Assembly (NCBI GenBank): GCA_946411505.1
Contig: CAMKEG010000002.1
Span: forward strand, 124,001 to 188,000
Source: an uncultured Treponema sp.
Lineage (GTDB): Bacteria > Spirochaetota > Spirochaetia > Treponematales > Treponemataceae
Reading direction: 5' to 3'
DNA: 64,000 nt
Position 1 is the stretch's first letter. Every line of letters starts with the position of its first letter. Made by a program: the position numbers and the translations under genes. A model generated the notes under the pieces. That model worked only from the letters and a program-made list of their open reading frames with translations, was not told the origin of the DNA and did not search any database. Below are positions 34,333-43,303 of the stretch, piece after piece.

Positions 34333-36192
34333 TTAAAAATCATCCATAAGACTGTCAATTTTTTCCATATCTTCTTTTATTTTTTCATTTCTTTCCTTTC
34401 TTTTTCGTTTTTCTTCCTCTTCCTTTTTCCTTTGCTCTTCTTCTCTTTTTAGTCGTTGTTCTTCTTCCCTTTTTCTTCGCTCTTCTTCTAGTTGTCTTTG
34501 CTTTTTCTCTTTTTCTTCTTCTTTAGCGCGCATCAATTCAGAATATAAGCTTTCAATTTTCCGCTTAAAAACTTGTAAACTTTCATAGACATCTTCATGT
34601 CCTATATTCTTTAAAAGCGCTTTTATTGGTTCTGCAAATACGCCAGACCAACCTGACATTTCTATAATACGGATTTCTGAATGTCTAAAGAATTTTCCAT
34701 CGCTAAAGTCCATATTAAAATAACCGGCAAACTTAGCGTCTGGTCCATATTCTTGTTGTTCTGGAGAAAACATCTCTTGAGGCATTGTATAGTTCGTTTT
34801 TTGCTCAAATTTACGCTGTGTAGCTTCTCTCTTTTTTAGACGAAGATGATTATCATCCAGTAGGGAAAATTCAAAAGTAAGTTCTTTGTTTGATTCAGGC
34901 TTATATTTGATATAGTACTCGTTATCGTTATTATAATAGCAAGAAATATTTTTTACTTCATTGCTTAAAAGCAGTGTTTTGCCGCCTTTGCCTTTGGCAA
35001 AGTATTCTGGAATTTCTTTCTCTGAATTTGACGTTTGCTCGATTTTAAATGAGTCAATGCTTTTGAAAATTTCATCCCATTTTTGAAGCAGTCTGCCAGC
35101 TAATTCCCAGCTTTCAGGTTTGTAAACTAAGTGGTATTGACTCTTTAGCGAAGAGCCTGTTGTTGCTTTAAATGTGGCGTCAAGAAGCCCACCCATTATT
35201 TCTTTAGCGATAGATTTGTCTTTTTCGTTTACATGTTTTCCTTGAAGCGTTTCTTTTTCTATATTAGTTTTTACTAATTCTCCGCGTTCATTAGATATGA
35301 TTTTGCTGAATAAATCGGCATTTTTTTCTGTCGCAAGCTGACTATTGCGTGTAAAAAGAATTGGATTATTTTTATTGTCATAAACATATAGCGTTATGTC
35401 AGTTGTAATTTCTTCAGATGAATTCTTTGAATCTTTTTCTTCGTAAGTTACACTTGACAGATCGTTGTATTTTACATTTTGCCATTTTGAGGACGAGTCG
35501 GGTGACGATTTTGTCTTTATATAAATTTTTTCATTAAAGAAAAATAAGTCACAATCTTTGTCATGGTAATGAGCTGAGCAAGAAGATTTTTGTTCATCGC
35601 TGGCATTATGAATAATGAGTGAATTGAGGTCGTTATGTGAAATGTCTGGCTTAAATCTCCATCCTGACAAATTGTCCCCAAGAACCTCCTTTATTGTGTT
35701 TGCTATTTTATCTGCATGAGAATGATCTTTTTGAGGTAACGGAGATGGTGGATTGTTTCTAAATTCATCCGTTGCTTTGTTAAGAAATTCCACGATATCT
35801 TTTGTAGCGTAATTACCGATAAAATCTTCTTTATCGCCATTTGCTGTTTTTAAGATAAGATGGCCTTCTTTTTTTGTTTTTCCAAACAAACCTTTTTTTT
35901 CTATTTCTTCGTATGAAATCTCAGAGATATCAGAATATTTTATTCCTTTTTTTCTTTTTTCCAAATAAAATTGCTCTCGAGTAAATAAAAAATAGCGTGC
36001 TGACAAAAGAGTAAGCATTCCTTTTGCCTCGGCGGAACCAACGCAAAGAATGGACAAAGGTTCTTCTTCCTTTGCAAGCAAATTTAGTATTGTTTCTAAT
36101 TTCTTTTTATCAAACTCCGGGGAAAACTGGCAAAATTCTAAGTGCGGTGCCGTTTCGTTGTAAATTTCTTTTAACGCTTCTACAGTTTCCAT
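34333..36192 (-). CDS. Large protein with bacterial PH-like domains and a charged coiled-coil tail
   Basis: 619 residues. Residues about 45-145 look like a bacterial PH domain (LLSARYFLFTREQFYLE, GIKYSDISEISYEE, GHLILKTANGDKEDFIG), and a second similar unit is at about 195-290 (LFFFNEKIYIKTKSS, VKYNDLSSVTYEE). The last 70 residues are a Glu/Lys/Arg coiled coil (RRKREEEQRLKREEEQ). No transmembrane segment. The gene follows a 56-residue gene by 15 bases and has AAGGAA before its ATG. AT-rich; no close family recognised. Possibly a stress or defence sensor that assembles at membranes. Confidence 0.65.
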   Translation of the reverse strand: METVEALKEIYNETAPHLEFCQFSPEFDKKKLETILNLLAKEEEPLSILCVGSAEAKGMLTLLSARYFLFTREQFYLEKRKKGIKYSDISEISYEEIEKKGLFGKTKKEGHLILKTANGDKEDFIGNYATKDIVEFLNKATDEFRNNPPSPLPQKDHSHADKIANTIKEVLGDNLSGWRFKPDISHNDLNSLIIHNASDEQKSSCSAHYHDKDCDLFFFNEKIYIKTKSSPDSSSKWQNVKYNDLSSVTYEEKDSKNSSEEITTDITLYVYDNKNNPILFTRNSQLATEKNADLFSKIISNERGELVKTNIEKETLQGKHVNEKDKSIAKEIMGGLLDATFKATTGSSLKSQYHLVYKPESWELAGRLLQKWDEIFKSIDSFKIEQTSNSEKEIPEYFAKGKGGKTLLLSNEVKNISCYYNNDNEYYIKYKPESNKELTFEFSLLDDNHLRLKKREATQRKFEQKTNYTMPQEMFSPEQQEYGPDAKFAGYFNMDFSDGKFFRHSEIRIIEMSGWSGVFAEPIKALLKNIGHEDVYESLQVFKRKIESLYSELMRAKEEEKEKKQRQLEEERRKREEEQRLKREEEQRKKEEEEKRKRKERNEKIKEDMEKIDSLMDDF

Positions 36193-36207
36193 AACTTTTC
36201 CTTCAAT

Positions 36208-36378
36208 TTATCCATAAACCTTAACGCAGGCGATGATTTTGCATGTGGGATTTCCCATTTTGAATTTGTTTTTAGCTTCGATAATTGAGTTCGCGTTGAT
36301 TGAGTTTGAATAGTGAATTGTTTCACTTCCTGGCCTTTTGTAGGTGATTTTAAATTTCTTTGTAGGGAACACTGCCAT
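36208..36378 (-). CDS. Small protein at the head of the bPH module
   Basis: 56 residues from MAVFPTKKFK, with GAGG six bases upstream of the ATG. Basic, with a KITYKRPG...IIEAKNKF pattern suggesting a small beta-alpha domain. It is the first gene after the triple operator region and nearly abuts the bPH gene. Function unknown. Confidence 0.6.
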   Translation of the reverse strand: MAVFPTKKFKITYKRPGSETIHYSNSINANSIIEAKNKFKMGNPTCKIIACVKVYG

Positions 36379-36401
36379 TTTTTTCCTCATTTAAATTTTA
36401 T

Positions 36402-36476
36402 TACCGAAATATCGGTAATACTATGATATACCTATATATCGGGAATTGTCAAGGGAATAATGCCGAGATTTCGGTA
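36402..36476. promoter_or_regulatory. Three operator-like dyads between the bPH module and its HTH regulator
   Basis: TACCGAAATATCGGTA (36402-36417), TACCTATATATCGGGA (36429-36444) and TGCCGAGATTTCGGTA (36461-36476). All three are 16 bases with the same half-site, spaced 27 and 32 bases apart, in the gap between divergent genes. They are probably bound by the XRE protein at 36487. Confidence 0.75.
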
Positions 36477-36486
36477 TCATAAAAGC

Positions 36487-36855
36487 ATGTTCAGGGACAA
36501 TCTAAAAGAGCAGATTGAATATAAAGGAATGATTATAAAGGAACTTGCCGCAAAGACTGGAATAAGCAAGCGGACGATTGACACTTATGTAGACAACCGC
36601 GCTGTTATTCCTAACGCGGAGGTTGCTGTAAAACTTGCAGAGGCTTTGGACACTAGCGTTGAATATTTGGTAAAAGGCGTTGAGGGCAAACCTAAAATCG
36701 ATGTTCCCAAAAAGACAAAGCAACATTACGAAAAATACAAAAAAATTTTAGATGACCTGGAATTAGTTGCGCCTGATTATATTCCGATTATAGAGACAAT
36801 GATTCATGCCGTGGCAAAGAAGCGAACAAAGAAATCTTCGGCCAATCTTAGATAG
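36487..36855 (+). CDS. XRE-family HTH regulator of the bPH module
   Basis: 122 residues from MFRDNLKEQI. HTH at about 10-65 (GMIIKELAAKTGISKRTIDTYVDNR, EVAVKLAEALDTSVEYLVKG) with a basic C-terminus. The frame opens 27 bases earlier, inside the third operator dyad, so the internal ATG is preferred. It diverges from the three-gene module and sits beside the operator triplet, so auto-repression and repression of the module are likely. Confidence 0.8.
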   Translation: MFRDNLKEQIEYKGMIIKELAAKTGISKRTIDTYVDNRAVIPNAEVAVKLAEALDTSVEYLVKGVEGKPKIDVPKKTKQHYEKYKKILDDLELVAPDYIPIIETMIHAVAKKRTKKSSANLR

Positions 36856-36919
36856 GACGTTACATCACTGCGCTATTTAAAAGCGCCAATAATTTGGGGT
36901 GGCACTGCATTTTTTCTTT

Positions 36920-37819
36920 TTATAAATTCTTCAACACCAACGGAATGAAGCTTGAATCTAGCATGCTAAATCCAAAACACTTTTTGCCCAAATCTTTAAG
37001 GCTTGCTCCAATGTGGTAAATCGTTGCCTTGTCAATAATCAAAAATCTGTCATGGGTTTTTGTTGTATGATTCACGGTGAGAGTCGGATATTGGGCATTA
37101 AAAGTCTGAACATCCTGCGCGGTTAGTTTTGTTTTAGGGTCGGTGTAGATTGTCACATTAACGCCTTTTTTCTTTTTTGCAAGCCGCTGCAGGATAGATA
37201 AATCTACATAGTTATCTATGAGGATAATTTCTTTTTTAGCGGCAGCAAGGAAGCTTTCGAACTTTGCATAGGCATCGAATATCTGGCCCTGGAAGAAAAT
37301 ACCTTGAGTTTCATTTATGTTGTATTTGTCCATTAAGGAAAAAAGTTCTTTTATCTTTATATCAGTTTCCTTGTGATGTAAGTCAGATTCCAAGAGGCGC
37401 TTTTTTATATTATCCAGTTCAGCAAAAATATGAGAATTATTCTGAATAAAATGCTTCATTTCTTTAAAGGTTCTGATAAGCATTTTACTTTGAGTGACGG
37501 CAAGGTCGCCTTTGAGGACGGTCATTAGCATATAGATTCCCTGTTCGGTGAAGGCGTAAGGTAATTTTCTAGTTCCACCCCAACTTGATGTCGAAAATTT
37601 CGACATCAAGTTTAGGCCCTTAAATTCTTCCTTTGTGAGTTGAAATCTAAAATCTTCATCGAAACGTTCTTGATTATTCTTTACTTGTTCATTAAAACGA
37701 CGTGTTTCATAACCATAAATCTGCGCTAAATCAAAATCCAGCATCACCTGCTGACCGCGAATAACATGAATCTTTGAACGGATAGAATTTTCTTCTAAAA
37801 TTGAAATTTGTTTTTCCAT
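36920..37819 (-). CDS. ORF6N-domain protein fused to a phospholipase D-like domain
   Basis: 299 residues. The ORF6N/Bro-like DNA-binding domain covers about 5-120 (IRGQQVMLDFDLAQIYGYETRRFNEQV, shortened here, and LPYAFTEQGIYMLM). The C-terminal half resembles a PLD-type fold (QGQIFDAYAKFESFLAAA, IILIDNYVD, THDRFLIIDKATIYHIG) with one histidine motif. ORF6N domains come from phages and mobile DNA. Its coding sequence holds a perfect 31-base palindrome at codons for LMSKFSTSS, the same place where the second ORF6N gene (52274) has three palindromes. Confidence 0.8.
   Translation of the reverse strand: MEKQISILEENSIRSKIHVIRGQQVMLDFDLAQIYGYETRRFNEQVKNNQERFDEDFRFQLTKEEFKGLNLMSKFSTSSWGGTRKLPYAFTEQGIYMLMTVLKGDLAVTQSKMLIRTFKEMKHFIQNNSHIFAELDNIKKRLLESDLHHKETDIKIKELFSLMDKYNINETQGIFFQGQIFDAYAKFESFLAAAKKEIILIDNYVDLSILQRLAKKKKGVNVTIYTDPKTKLTAQDVQTFNAQYPTLTVNHTTKTHDRFLIIDKATIYHIGASLKDLGKKCFGFSMLDSSFIPLVLKNL
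37582..37612. repeat. Perfect 31-base palindrome inside the ORF6N-PLD gene
   Basis: AACTTGATGTCGAAA, one base, TTTCGACATCAAGTT. Fifteen paired bases on each side, in the coding sequence. Confidence 0.85.
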
Positions 37820-38016
37820 ACCACACGCCCCATGAGAAAAAATATTTTCAGCGTCTATCCAACCATCGGCCTGAATTGTGGTAAAGAAAAAAAAGATATA
37901 AAAAAATGTGTCAACCGCGCATGCAAAAACTATTAATTGTTGGATAATGTTCTTTGCGCGGCAAACTTTACATCTTTATTATAAAGGCATTTTAAATTTA
38001 AAGCAACAAATTTCCT

Positions 38017-38436
38017 TTACAGCTCGCTTTGCTCCAAAAGTTTGACGCCGGCGGCTTTTAGGATTGAAACTGTTTTGTCCAAGTCGTCGGTTTTCATCAC
38101 GATGTTGGCGCCGTCGTTTTGGACGGAAAGGCCGTAGATGTAGCTTATGTTGAGACCCGCGTCAAGAATCAATTGCACGACCTTGGAAAAGCCGCCGGTT
38201 TCGTTGGGAACGCAAACGCCGACAACGTCGCTGGCTTTGGAAGTGATACCTTTTTCTTTAAGAACATTGTAGGCCCTGTCGGTGTCGCTGACCAAAACGC
38301 GGAGCACGCCAAAGTCGTTTGTGTCCGCCAGGCTGGCCGAAAATATGTTAATCTTTTGGCCGCTCAAAATCTTAAGGACGCTAGCCAGCGAGCCGCCCTT
38401 GTTTTCCAAAAATATTGAAAGCTGTTTAATGAACAT
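38017..38436 (-). CDS. Tandem ACT-domain protein
   Basis: 139 residues from MFIKQLSIFLENK, after AGGAGG. Two ACT domains in tandem (about 1-66 and 68-139: GSLASVLKILSGQKINIFSASL; GGFSKVVQLILDAGLNISYIYGL) would bind an amino acid. Proteins of this form accompany phenylacetate-CoA ligase and IorAB in anaerobes and probably sense an aromatic amino acid. It follows paaK. Confidence 0.85.
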   Translation of the reverse strand: MFIKQLSIFLENKGGSLASVLKILSGQKINIFSASLADTNDFGVLRVLVSDTDRAYNVLKEKGITSKASDVVGVCVPNETGGFSKVVQLILDAGLNISYIYGLSVQNDGANIVMKTDDLDKTVSILKAAGVKLLEQSEL

Positions 38437-38510
38437 AATTACCTCCTGTGTTTTTTCGCTTGCCAAAACGGCGGCGGCTTTTTAGGGCTTGCGGCCGTTC
38501 CGCTTGGCGT

Positions 38511-39812
38511 TTACTGGTACAACTTGCGTCTGTCTTCAACGTGTTTGGTCTTTCCGTCGGAATGAACCAGCGCGTTGGGCTGGACCAGGCTGACCTTGGC
38601 GTTAAGGCCCAAGGCCTCGCGCAGCTTGGCGTTGATTTGCTTTGAAAGGTTTTCCAATTTGGAAACTTCGTCGCTAAAGAAGCGCTCGTCAACTTCAACC
38701 TGTACTTCAAATGTGTCGGCGTTGTCAACGCGGTCAACGATAATCATGTAGTGGGGCGTCGTTCCGTCAATCGTCAAAAGCGCCGCCTCAACCTGCGACG
38801 GGAACACGTTCACGCCGCGAATGATAAGCATGTCGTCGGTGCGGCCCTTAAAGCGCTGGATGCGCGCCATCGTTCTTCCGCAAGAGCATTTTGAAGTTTC
38901 TAGGCTGGTCAAATCCTTTGTGCGGTAGCGGATCATCGGCATTCCTTCTTTGGTCAGCGTCGTGATTACAAGCTCGCCGCTTTGTCCTTCGGGAACGGCT
39001 TTAAGCGTGGCCGGGTCAAGGATTTCCGGCAAGAAGTGGTCTTCCCAAATGTGAAGGCCTGCGTGCGCGTCGCAGTCTGCGGCGACTCCTGGGCCCAAAA
39101 TTTCGGTCAAGCCGTAAATGTCGTAGGCCTTGATTCCCAACTGCTTTTCTATAGACGCGCGCATTTCGTTGGTCCAAGGCTCGGCGCCGCAAATGGCTGT
39201 CTTTAATTTAATCTTGTCAACCAAGCCGGCCTTTTGCAAGTCTTCGGCAACATGCAAAAGATACGAGGGCGTGCAAGCAATCGCGGTGGCGCCGCAGTCA
39301 ATCATCATGTCGATTAATTTTTTTGTGTTGCCAGTGGACATCGGCAAAACCAAGGCGCCAACGTATTCGGCGCCGTAATGCGCTCCAAGGCCTCCGGTGA
39401 ACAAGCCGTATCCGTAGCCAACTTGGATTACGTCGTCCCTTGTAACGCCGGCCATCGTAAGGCAGCGCGCGGCGCATTCAGACCAAGTGTCGATGTCGCG
39501 TCGTGTGTAGACGGCGATCTTGGGCTTTCCTGTCGTTCCGCTTGAAGCGTGGACGCGCACCAGTTCCGACTTGGGAACTGCCGCCAAGCCAAAGGGATAG
39601 GCCTTGTTCAAATCTTCGTAAGTGGTGAAGGGAAGCTTTTCGATGTCCTCGACTCCGCGAATGTCGCCCGGCTCGACTCCGGCCTTTTGCATTTTCTCTC
39701 TGTAGTAAGGAACGTTGTGGTAAACATAGCTTACCATTTTTACAAGGCGCTCGCTCTGGAGCTTCTTAATCTCCGCGCGGTCCATGCACTCTTTTGTTTT
39801 GTTCCAATACAT
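38511..39812 (-). CDS. paaK: Phenylacetate-CoA ligase (archaeal-type PaaK)
   Basis: 433 residues. AMP-forming adenylating enzyme with the P-loop VHASSGTTGKPKIAVYT, the Ile-Tyr-Gly-Leu-Thr-Glu motif (YDIYGLTEILGPG), MIRYRTKDLT and FKGRTDDMLIIRGVNVFP. It activates phenylacetate or other aryl acetates with CoA. Together with indolepyruvate ferredoxin oxidoreductase it links aryl pyruvates, aryl acetyl-CoA and the free acids, so the set can run either to degrade or to make aromatic amino acids. A four-cysteine pair near CSCGRT is present. Confidence 0.92.
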   Translation of the reverse strand: MYWNKTKECMDRAEIKKLQSERLVKMVSYVYHNVPYYREKMQKAGVEPGDIRGVEDIEKLPFTTYEDLNKAYPFGLAAVPKSELVRVHASSGTTGKPKIAVYTRRDIDTWSECAARCLTMAGVTRDDVIQVGYGYGLFTGGLGAHYGAEYVGALVLPMSTGNTKKLIDMMIDCGATAIACTPSYLLHVAEDLQKAGLVDKIKLKTAICGAEPWTNEMRASIEKQLGIKAYDIYGLTEILGPGVAADCDAHAGLHIWEDHFLPEILDPATLKAVPEGQSGELVITTLTKEGMPMIRYRTKDLTSLETSKCSCGRTMARIQRFKGRTDDMLIIRGVNVFPSQVEAALLTIDGTTPHYMIIVDRVDNADTFEVQVEVDERFFSDEVSKLENLSKQINAKLREALGLNAKVSLVQPNALVHSDGKTKHVEDRRKLYQ

Positions 39813-39916
39813 TTTTTATTGCCTCCTGACAATATTGGCGGAGGCGTTGGTTTTTAACTCCGCAATTTTATTTTAATGGATTGATGGGGAATTTGTCAAA
39901 GGGGAGAGGAGGAAGA

Positions 39917-40255
39917 TTATTTTACAACCGCCCGCATTAGAGTGTCAAAGGATTTGTCAATATATTCTTTAATGTCATGCTTGCGTTCATTGAACATAGA
40001 ATACATTTCTTTTTTGCTTAAAGATTTATTAGACGAGTTATCATTTATAAAAAGCTCATGAAGTTGAACGTTTAGAGCCCAGGCTAGCTTTGAAAGAGTT
40101 TTGTCGCTGACCCAAGTTTGGCAGCGCTCTATGTCATTCATATAAGGCTCTGAAATTTCAGCAAGCTCAGCAAGTTTTGCCTGCGTAATTCCAAGTTCCT
40201 TTCTTAAATTCTTTATGTTTTGCGCTAAAAGCTTTCTCGGCTCGTCTTGATTCAT
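39917..40255 (-). CDS. XRE-family HTH regulator
   Basis: 112 residues from MNQDEPRK. HTH at about 10-65 (LRKELGITQAKLAELAEISEPYMNDIERC) and a helical tail. The longer frame up to 40342 has no ribosome binding site and is rejected. It is divergent from the DUF6273 lipoprotein gene, with about 130 bases between. AT-rich and located between paaK and the iorA cluster, in a probable insertion. Confidence 0.8.
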   Translation of the reverse strand: MNQDEPRKLLAQNIKNLRKELGITQAKLAELAEISEPYMNDIERCQTWVSDKTLSKLAWALNVQLHELFINDNSSNKSLSKKEMYSMFNERKHDIKEYIDKSFDTLMRAVVK

Positions 40256-40386
40256 ATATATAGAATAAGTTATTATCCTTACTTTATAAACATGACATTG
40301 ACATGGAAAGAAAGTCATGCTATTATTTAAGTTATAAGGCATGATGTTGGCTATGGTAACTAAGTGCCGTTTTTGGAGGCGATTTT

Positions 40387-41487
40387 ATGAAGAAGTTTGT
40401 TGGTTTTATTTTTGGAGCAGCTTTGATTGTCAGTGGTTTGTTGGTGTCTTGCAGCAACGGTAGTGACTCAACGCCAGTTATGGGAACGAATAGTGGAGAG
40501 CATAAATCGGCTAGCGGAAAGTACACCGTTCTACCTGCTGGAACTGACGGCACGGCTGGAACTAGTTGGACTTATGTGACTTTTGGCCTTTGGCCACAAA
40601 CTATTAAAGCCGCCAATGTTACGGTTGACGAAAATATAACAGAAACTCATGGAATGTTTACATATTGCAAAGGGAGTGACGGCGAATGGTATGTGAAAGC
40701 AATGGAAAATGCTTGTTACAGAGGCGTAAAGTATAGCGATGGAACAGATGTTAAGGAAAATTCTAAAAATAGTTACAGATGGTTTAAAGTTGAACCTATA
40801 AAGTGGCGTATTCTTACGAGCGATTATAATGGAACAAAGAAAAAACTTTTGCTGGCGGAAAAAATACTTGTGGGCGGTCAGTATTATGATTTTTCTGGTG
40901 TGCCGAGAACAATAGATTCCGTAGATGTCTTTCAAAATAATTATGAACATAGTAAGATTCGAGCCTATTTAAATGGACTTTCTTATCAAATAAAACCAAA
41001 GGTTGATGCTGTACAGACAACAGACGAAACTTTTGGTGGAAAAGGCTTTTTGCAGAGCGCCTTTACGGATGCGGAGCAAGCTGCAATATTTAAGACAACT
41101 GTTGATAACAGCGCGCGTTCTACAAATCCTGACTCGGATGCTAACCTTTGGAATAGTGGAAATAACCGATATGTTTGTGGGAACACGCAAGATAAGGTTT
41201 TCTTGCTGAGCGAACAGGAAGTGACAAAAGATAATTATGGTTTTGCTTTGTATGACCAAGAAGGAGTTGAAACATCGAGGATAAGAACTATATCTGATTA
41301 TGCTCTAGCGACTGGGGTTTTTTATGAGAACCTACCTGGTGGCTGCTGGTGGCTCCGCTCTCCTCAAGATTTTGCTGCATTATATTCTCATGCTGTTGGC
41401 TGTTCTGGACATGCAAATTTGTATAAGGTTGGAGGTAGAGTAAATTCTAATGATGCGGGAATAGTTCCTGCTTTGTGTGTAGAGTAA
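40387..41487 (+). CDS. DUF6273 lipoprotein
   Basis: 366 residues. Lipobox LLVSC (Cys22). The rest is one DUF6273 domain: YVTFGLWPQTIK, WFKVEPIKWRIL, SKIRAYLNGLS, KVFLLSEQEVT, WWLRSPQD and a terminal GIVPALCVE. This domain resembles formylglycine-enzyme or lectin-like folds and is the same as the end of the protein at 25097. GGAGGCG precedes the ATG. Likely surface-exposed; ligand unknown. Confidence 0.82.
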   Translation: MKKFVGFIFGAALIVSGLLVSCSNGSDSTPVMGTNSGEHKSASGKYTVLPAGTDGTAGTSWTYVTFGLWPQTIKAANVTVDENITETHGMFTYCKGSDGEWYVKAMENACYRGVKYSDGTDVKENSKNSYRWFKVEPIKWRILTSDYNGTKKKLLLAEKILVGGQYYDFSGVPRTIDSVDVFQNNYEHSKIRAYLNGLSYQIKPKVDAVQTTDETFGGKGFLQSAFTDAEQAAIFKTTVDNSARSTNPDSDANLWNSGNNRYVCGNTQDKVFLLSEQEVTKDNYGFALYDQEGVETSRIRTISDYALATGVFYENLPGGCWWLRSPQDFAALYSHAVGCSGHANLYKVGGRVNSNDAGIVPALCVE

Positions 41488-41526
41488 TTACACTAGAAGA
41501 GCGTCTTGTATTTTCGGAGGAGGTTT

Positions 41527-42216
41527 ATGACTGAAAAAATTAAAGAAATGATTATAGAGAAAATTCTATCCTTGGTTTGCATTTCGTTGACATCTGGTTC
41601 GATTTCATCTGTTGTGGCAAAGCATTTTGAAACGAAAGTATTTGGAAATTTAAGTTTAAGTGTCCTGATTACTATAGGAATTGTTGTTGCTTCTGCGGTC
41701 TATTTCATCTATCAGTCAATCAATGCGAGAAAACAAAGGGCAAGAGCAGAATACAACAAAATTCTGAAAGACATAGATGACATTCTGGATTTGAAGAATT
41801 GGGATGATTTTGTTCAAAGAGCAAGCAAAGATAAATTTTTATACAAATTGCACGACCAATTTGAGGCTATTAAGAAATATAAAGATGAAAAATACTTGTT
41901 TTGGCCTAATGATGACAAACGATTAAAACTCCTTATAAACGACTTAATTAATTGTTTTAGCTCTATGTATGCAATGATCAATAAGCATTTTATTCCAGAT
42001 ATTGACTGTACAATTCTTTATCCAAATGATTTTTCAAAAACTTCGGATGAGTCGCAAAGAGAAGCAAAAGAAAATGAATATTTAAAATATCTTGGTGACG
42101 TTTGGAAAACAGTCAAAGATTATTGCGATTTATTAAATCGCATAGCAGTTTATGTCCATAACAAAAAGTATGACTGTATTGGAACTTCCTGGGAAGGCTT
42201 GTTTTTAATGCAATAG
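41527..42216 (+). CDS. Membrane protein of unknown function
   Basis: 229 residues from MTEKIKEM after GGAGGAGG. Two hydrophobic N-terminal segments (about 10-30 and 42-63; LSVLITIGIVVASAVYFIY) are followed by a soluble helical part of about 165 residues with basic start (NARKQRARAEYNKI). AT-rich. It follows the DUF6273 gene by 40 bases and is probably cotranscribed. No family recognised. Confidence 0.6.
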   Translation: MTEKIKEMIIEKILSLVCISLTSGSISSVVAKHFETKVFGNLSLSVLITIGIVVASAVYFIYQSINARKQRARAEYNKILKDIDDILDLKNWDDFVQRASKDKFLYKLHDQFEAIKKYKDEKYLFWPNDDKRLKLLINDLINCFSSMYAMINKHFIPDIDCTILYPNDFSKTSDESQREAKENEYLKYLGDVWKTVKDYCDLLNRIAVYVHNKKYDCIGTSWEGLFLMQ

Positions 42217-42301
42217 GTATTTAAATCAAATTCTCTTCGTTGCGGTGTGAATATAGAATTCTGCGAGCTTCCATCAAGGCGGGCTTCTGTATACGCCTCG
42301 C

Positions 42302-42715
42302 TTACTTCCCCACCTTATATCCCGTAGTCTGGACCGTGGCCACCGGCCGTTTTTTGTCGTTAAGAATTTCGTAAATGTCGATTTGGTAAAAGCAAGTTGA
42401 GTGGCCGTCCTTTATGGGGACGGCTTCGGCAAAGAGCTCGTCGCTTTTTGCGGAGTTGACCATGTTGATTGTGGAGCTGAGGGTGACGGCGTTATAGCCG
42501 CTTGTTTTGTCGGAATTGGAAGCCACCGCAAAGGCAAAGTCGGCCATCGTAAAATACACGGCGCCCATCACAAAGCCCAGCGCGTTTTTGTGCCACCCGT
42601 CAAGCGCAAGGTGAATTTTGGACTTTCCGCCGCCAGCCTCCAAGATTTCTATTCCGGTTGTCTCGGTGGCGTACTTGTCTTTTGCAAAAAACTTTTTTAC
42701 TTCGTCCAGCGTCAT
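42302..42715 (-). CDS. PaaI-type hotdog-fold thioesterase
   Basis: 137 residues from MTLDEVKKF, after GGAGAG. Hotdog fold with HKNALGFVMGAVYFTMADFAFAVASN and FYQIDIYEILNDKKRPVATV. PaaI-like enzymes hydrolyse aryl acetyl-CoA. It lies 14 bases after iorB, so it is part of the aryl pyruvate operon and would release free aryl acetates or relieve CoA trapping. Confidence 0.85.
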   Translation of the reverse strand: MTLDEVKKFFAKDKYATETTGIEILEAGGGKSKIHLALDGWHKNALGFVMGAVYFTMADFAFAVASNSDKTSGYNAVTLSSTINMVNSAKSDELFAEAVPIKDGHSTCFYQIDIYEILNDKKRPVATVQTTGYKVGK

Positions 42716-42729
42716 TCGCGCGCTCTCCG

Positions 42730-43302
42730 TTAACCGTTGCGGCCCAGCGCGAAGGCTTTTTTGTTCATTTCCAAAAATTGCGGCTTTACGCATTGGGCGA
42801 GCGCGTCAAGCCAATCTTGTTCGGCGATGTCCTTGTAGTATGTCGAAAAGCGGCCCATCAAAACGATGTTTGCGCTTTTTGCCGAGCCTGCCTTTAGCGC
42901 AAGGCTGAGCGCGTCGATTGCGTCAACTTTGGCGCCGGCCTCGCGCATTTTGTCCAAAAGCTTTTCGGGGTAGGAGGCCGCTCCTGTGATTACCGGCATC
43001 GGGTCGATTTCTTGCTCGTTTACGATTACCGTTCCGCCGGACTTTAGGTTTTCCATGTAGCGCGCGGCTTCCAAGGTTTCAAAAGAAATAATGCAGTCGG
43101 CCTCGCCCTTGTCGATTATCGGGGAATAAACTTTGTCGCCAAAGCGGACGTATGTAACTACGCTTCCGCCGCGCTGGCTCATTCCGTGAACTTCGCTAAC
43201 CTTAACTTGGTATCCCTTGTTCAACAAAACTTGGCCGAGCAGTTTGCTCGCCAAAAGCGAACCCTGTCCGCCAACTCCAACTATCATTACATTCGTTGTC
43301 AT
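42730..43302 (-). CDS. iorB: Indolepyruvate ferredoxin oxidoreductase, beta subunit
   Basis: 190 residues starting MTTNVMIVGVGGQGSLLASKLLGQ, broken here as GVGGQGSLLA. It belongs to the 2-oxoacid oxidoreductase gamma/beta family (SEVHGMSQRGGSV, PVITGAASYP). With IorA it converts aryl pyruvates and CoA to aryl acetyl-CoA, reducing ferredoxin. The ribosome binding site GAGGAG is inside the last codons of iorA and the ATG follows one base after its stop. Confidence 0.93.
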   Translation of the reverse strand: MTTNVMIVGVGGQGSLLASKLLGQVLLNKGYQVKVSEVHGMSQRGGSVVTYVRFGDKVYSPIIDKGEADCIISFETLEAARYMENLKSGGTVIVNEQEIDPMPVITGAASYPEKLLDKMREAGAKVDAIDALSLALKAGSAKSANIVLMGRFSTYYKDIAEQDWLDALAQCVKPQFLEMNKKAFALGRNG

Positions 43303-43303
43303 C

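Noticed and set aside
40387..41487. DUF6273 C-terminus as another retroelement variable region
   Set aside because: Codons in the last 45 residues are not consistent with an AAC or AAT template, and the flanks do not match the DUF1566 lipoprotein or its paralogue at 25097.
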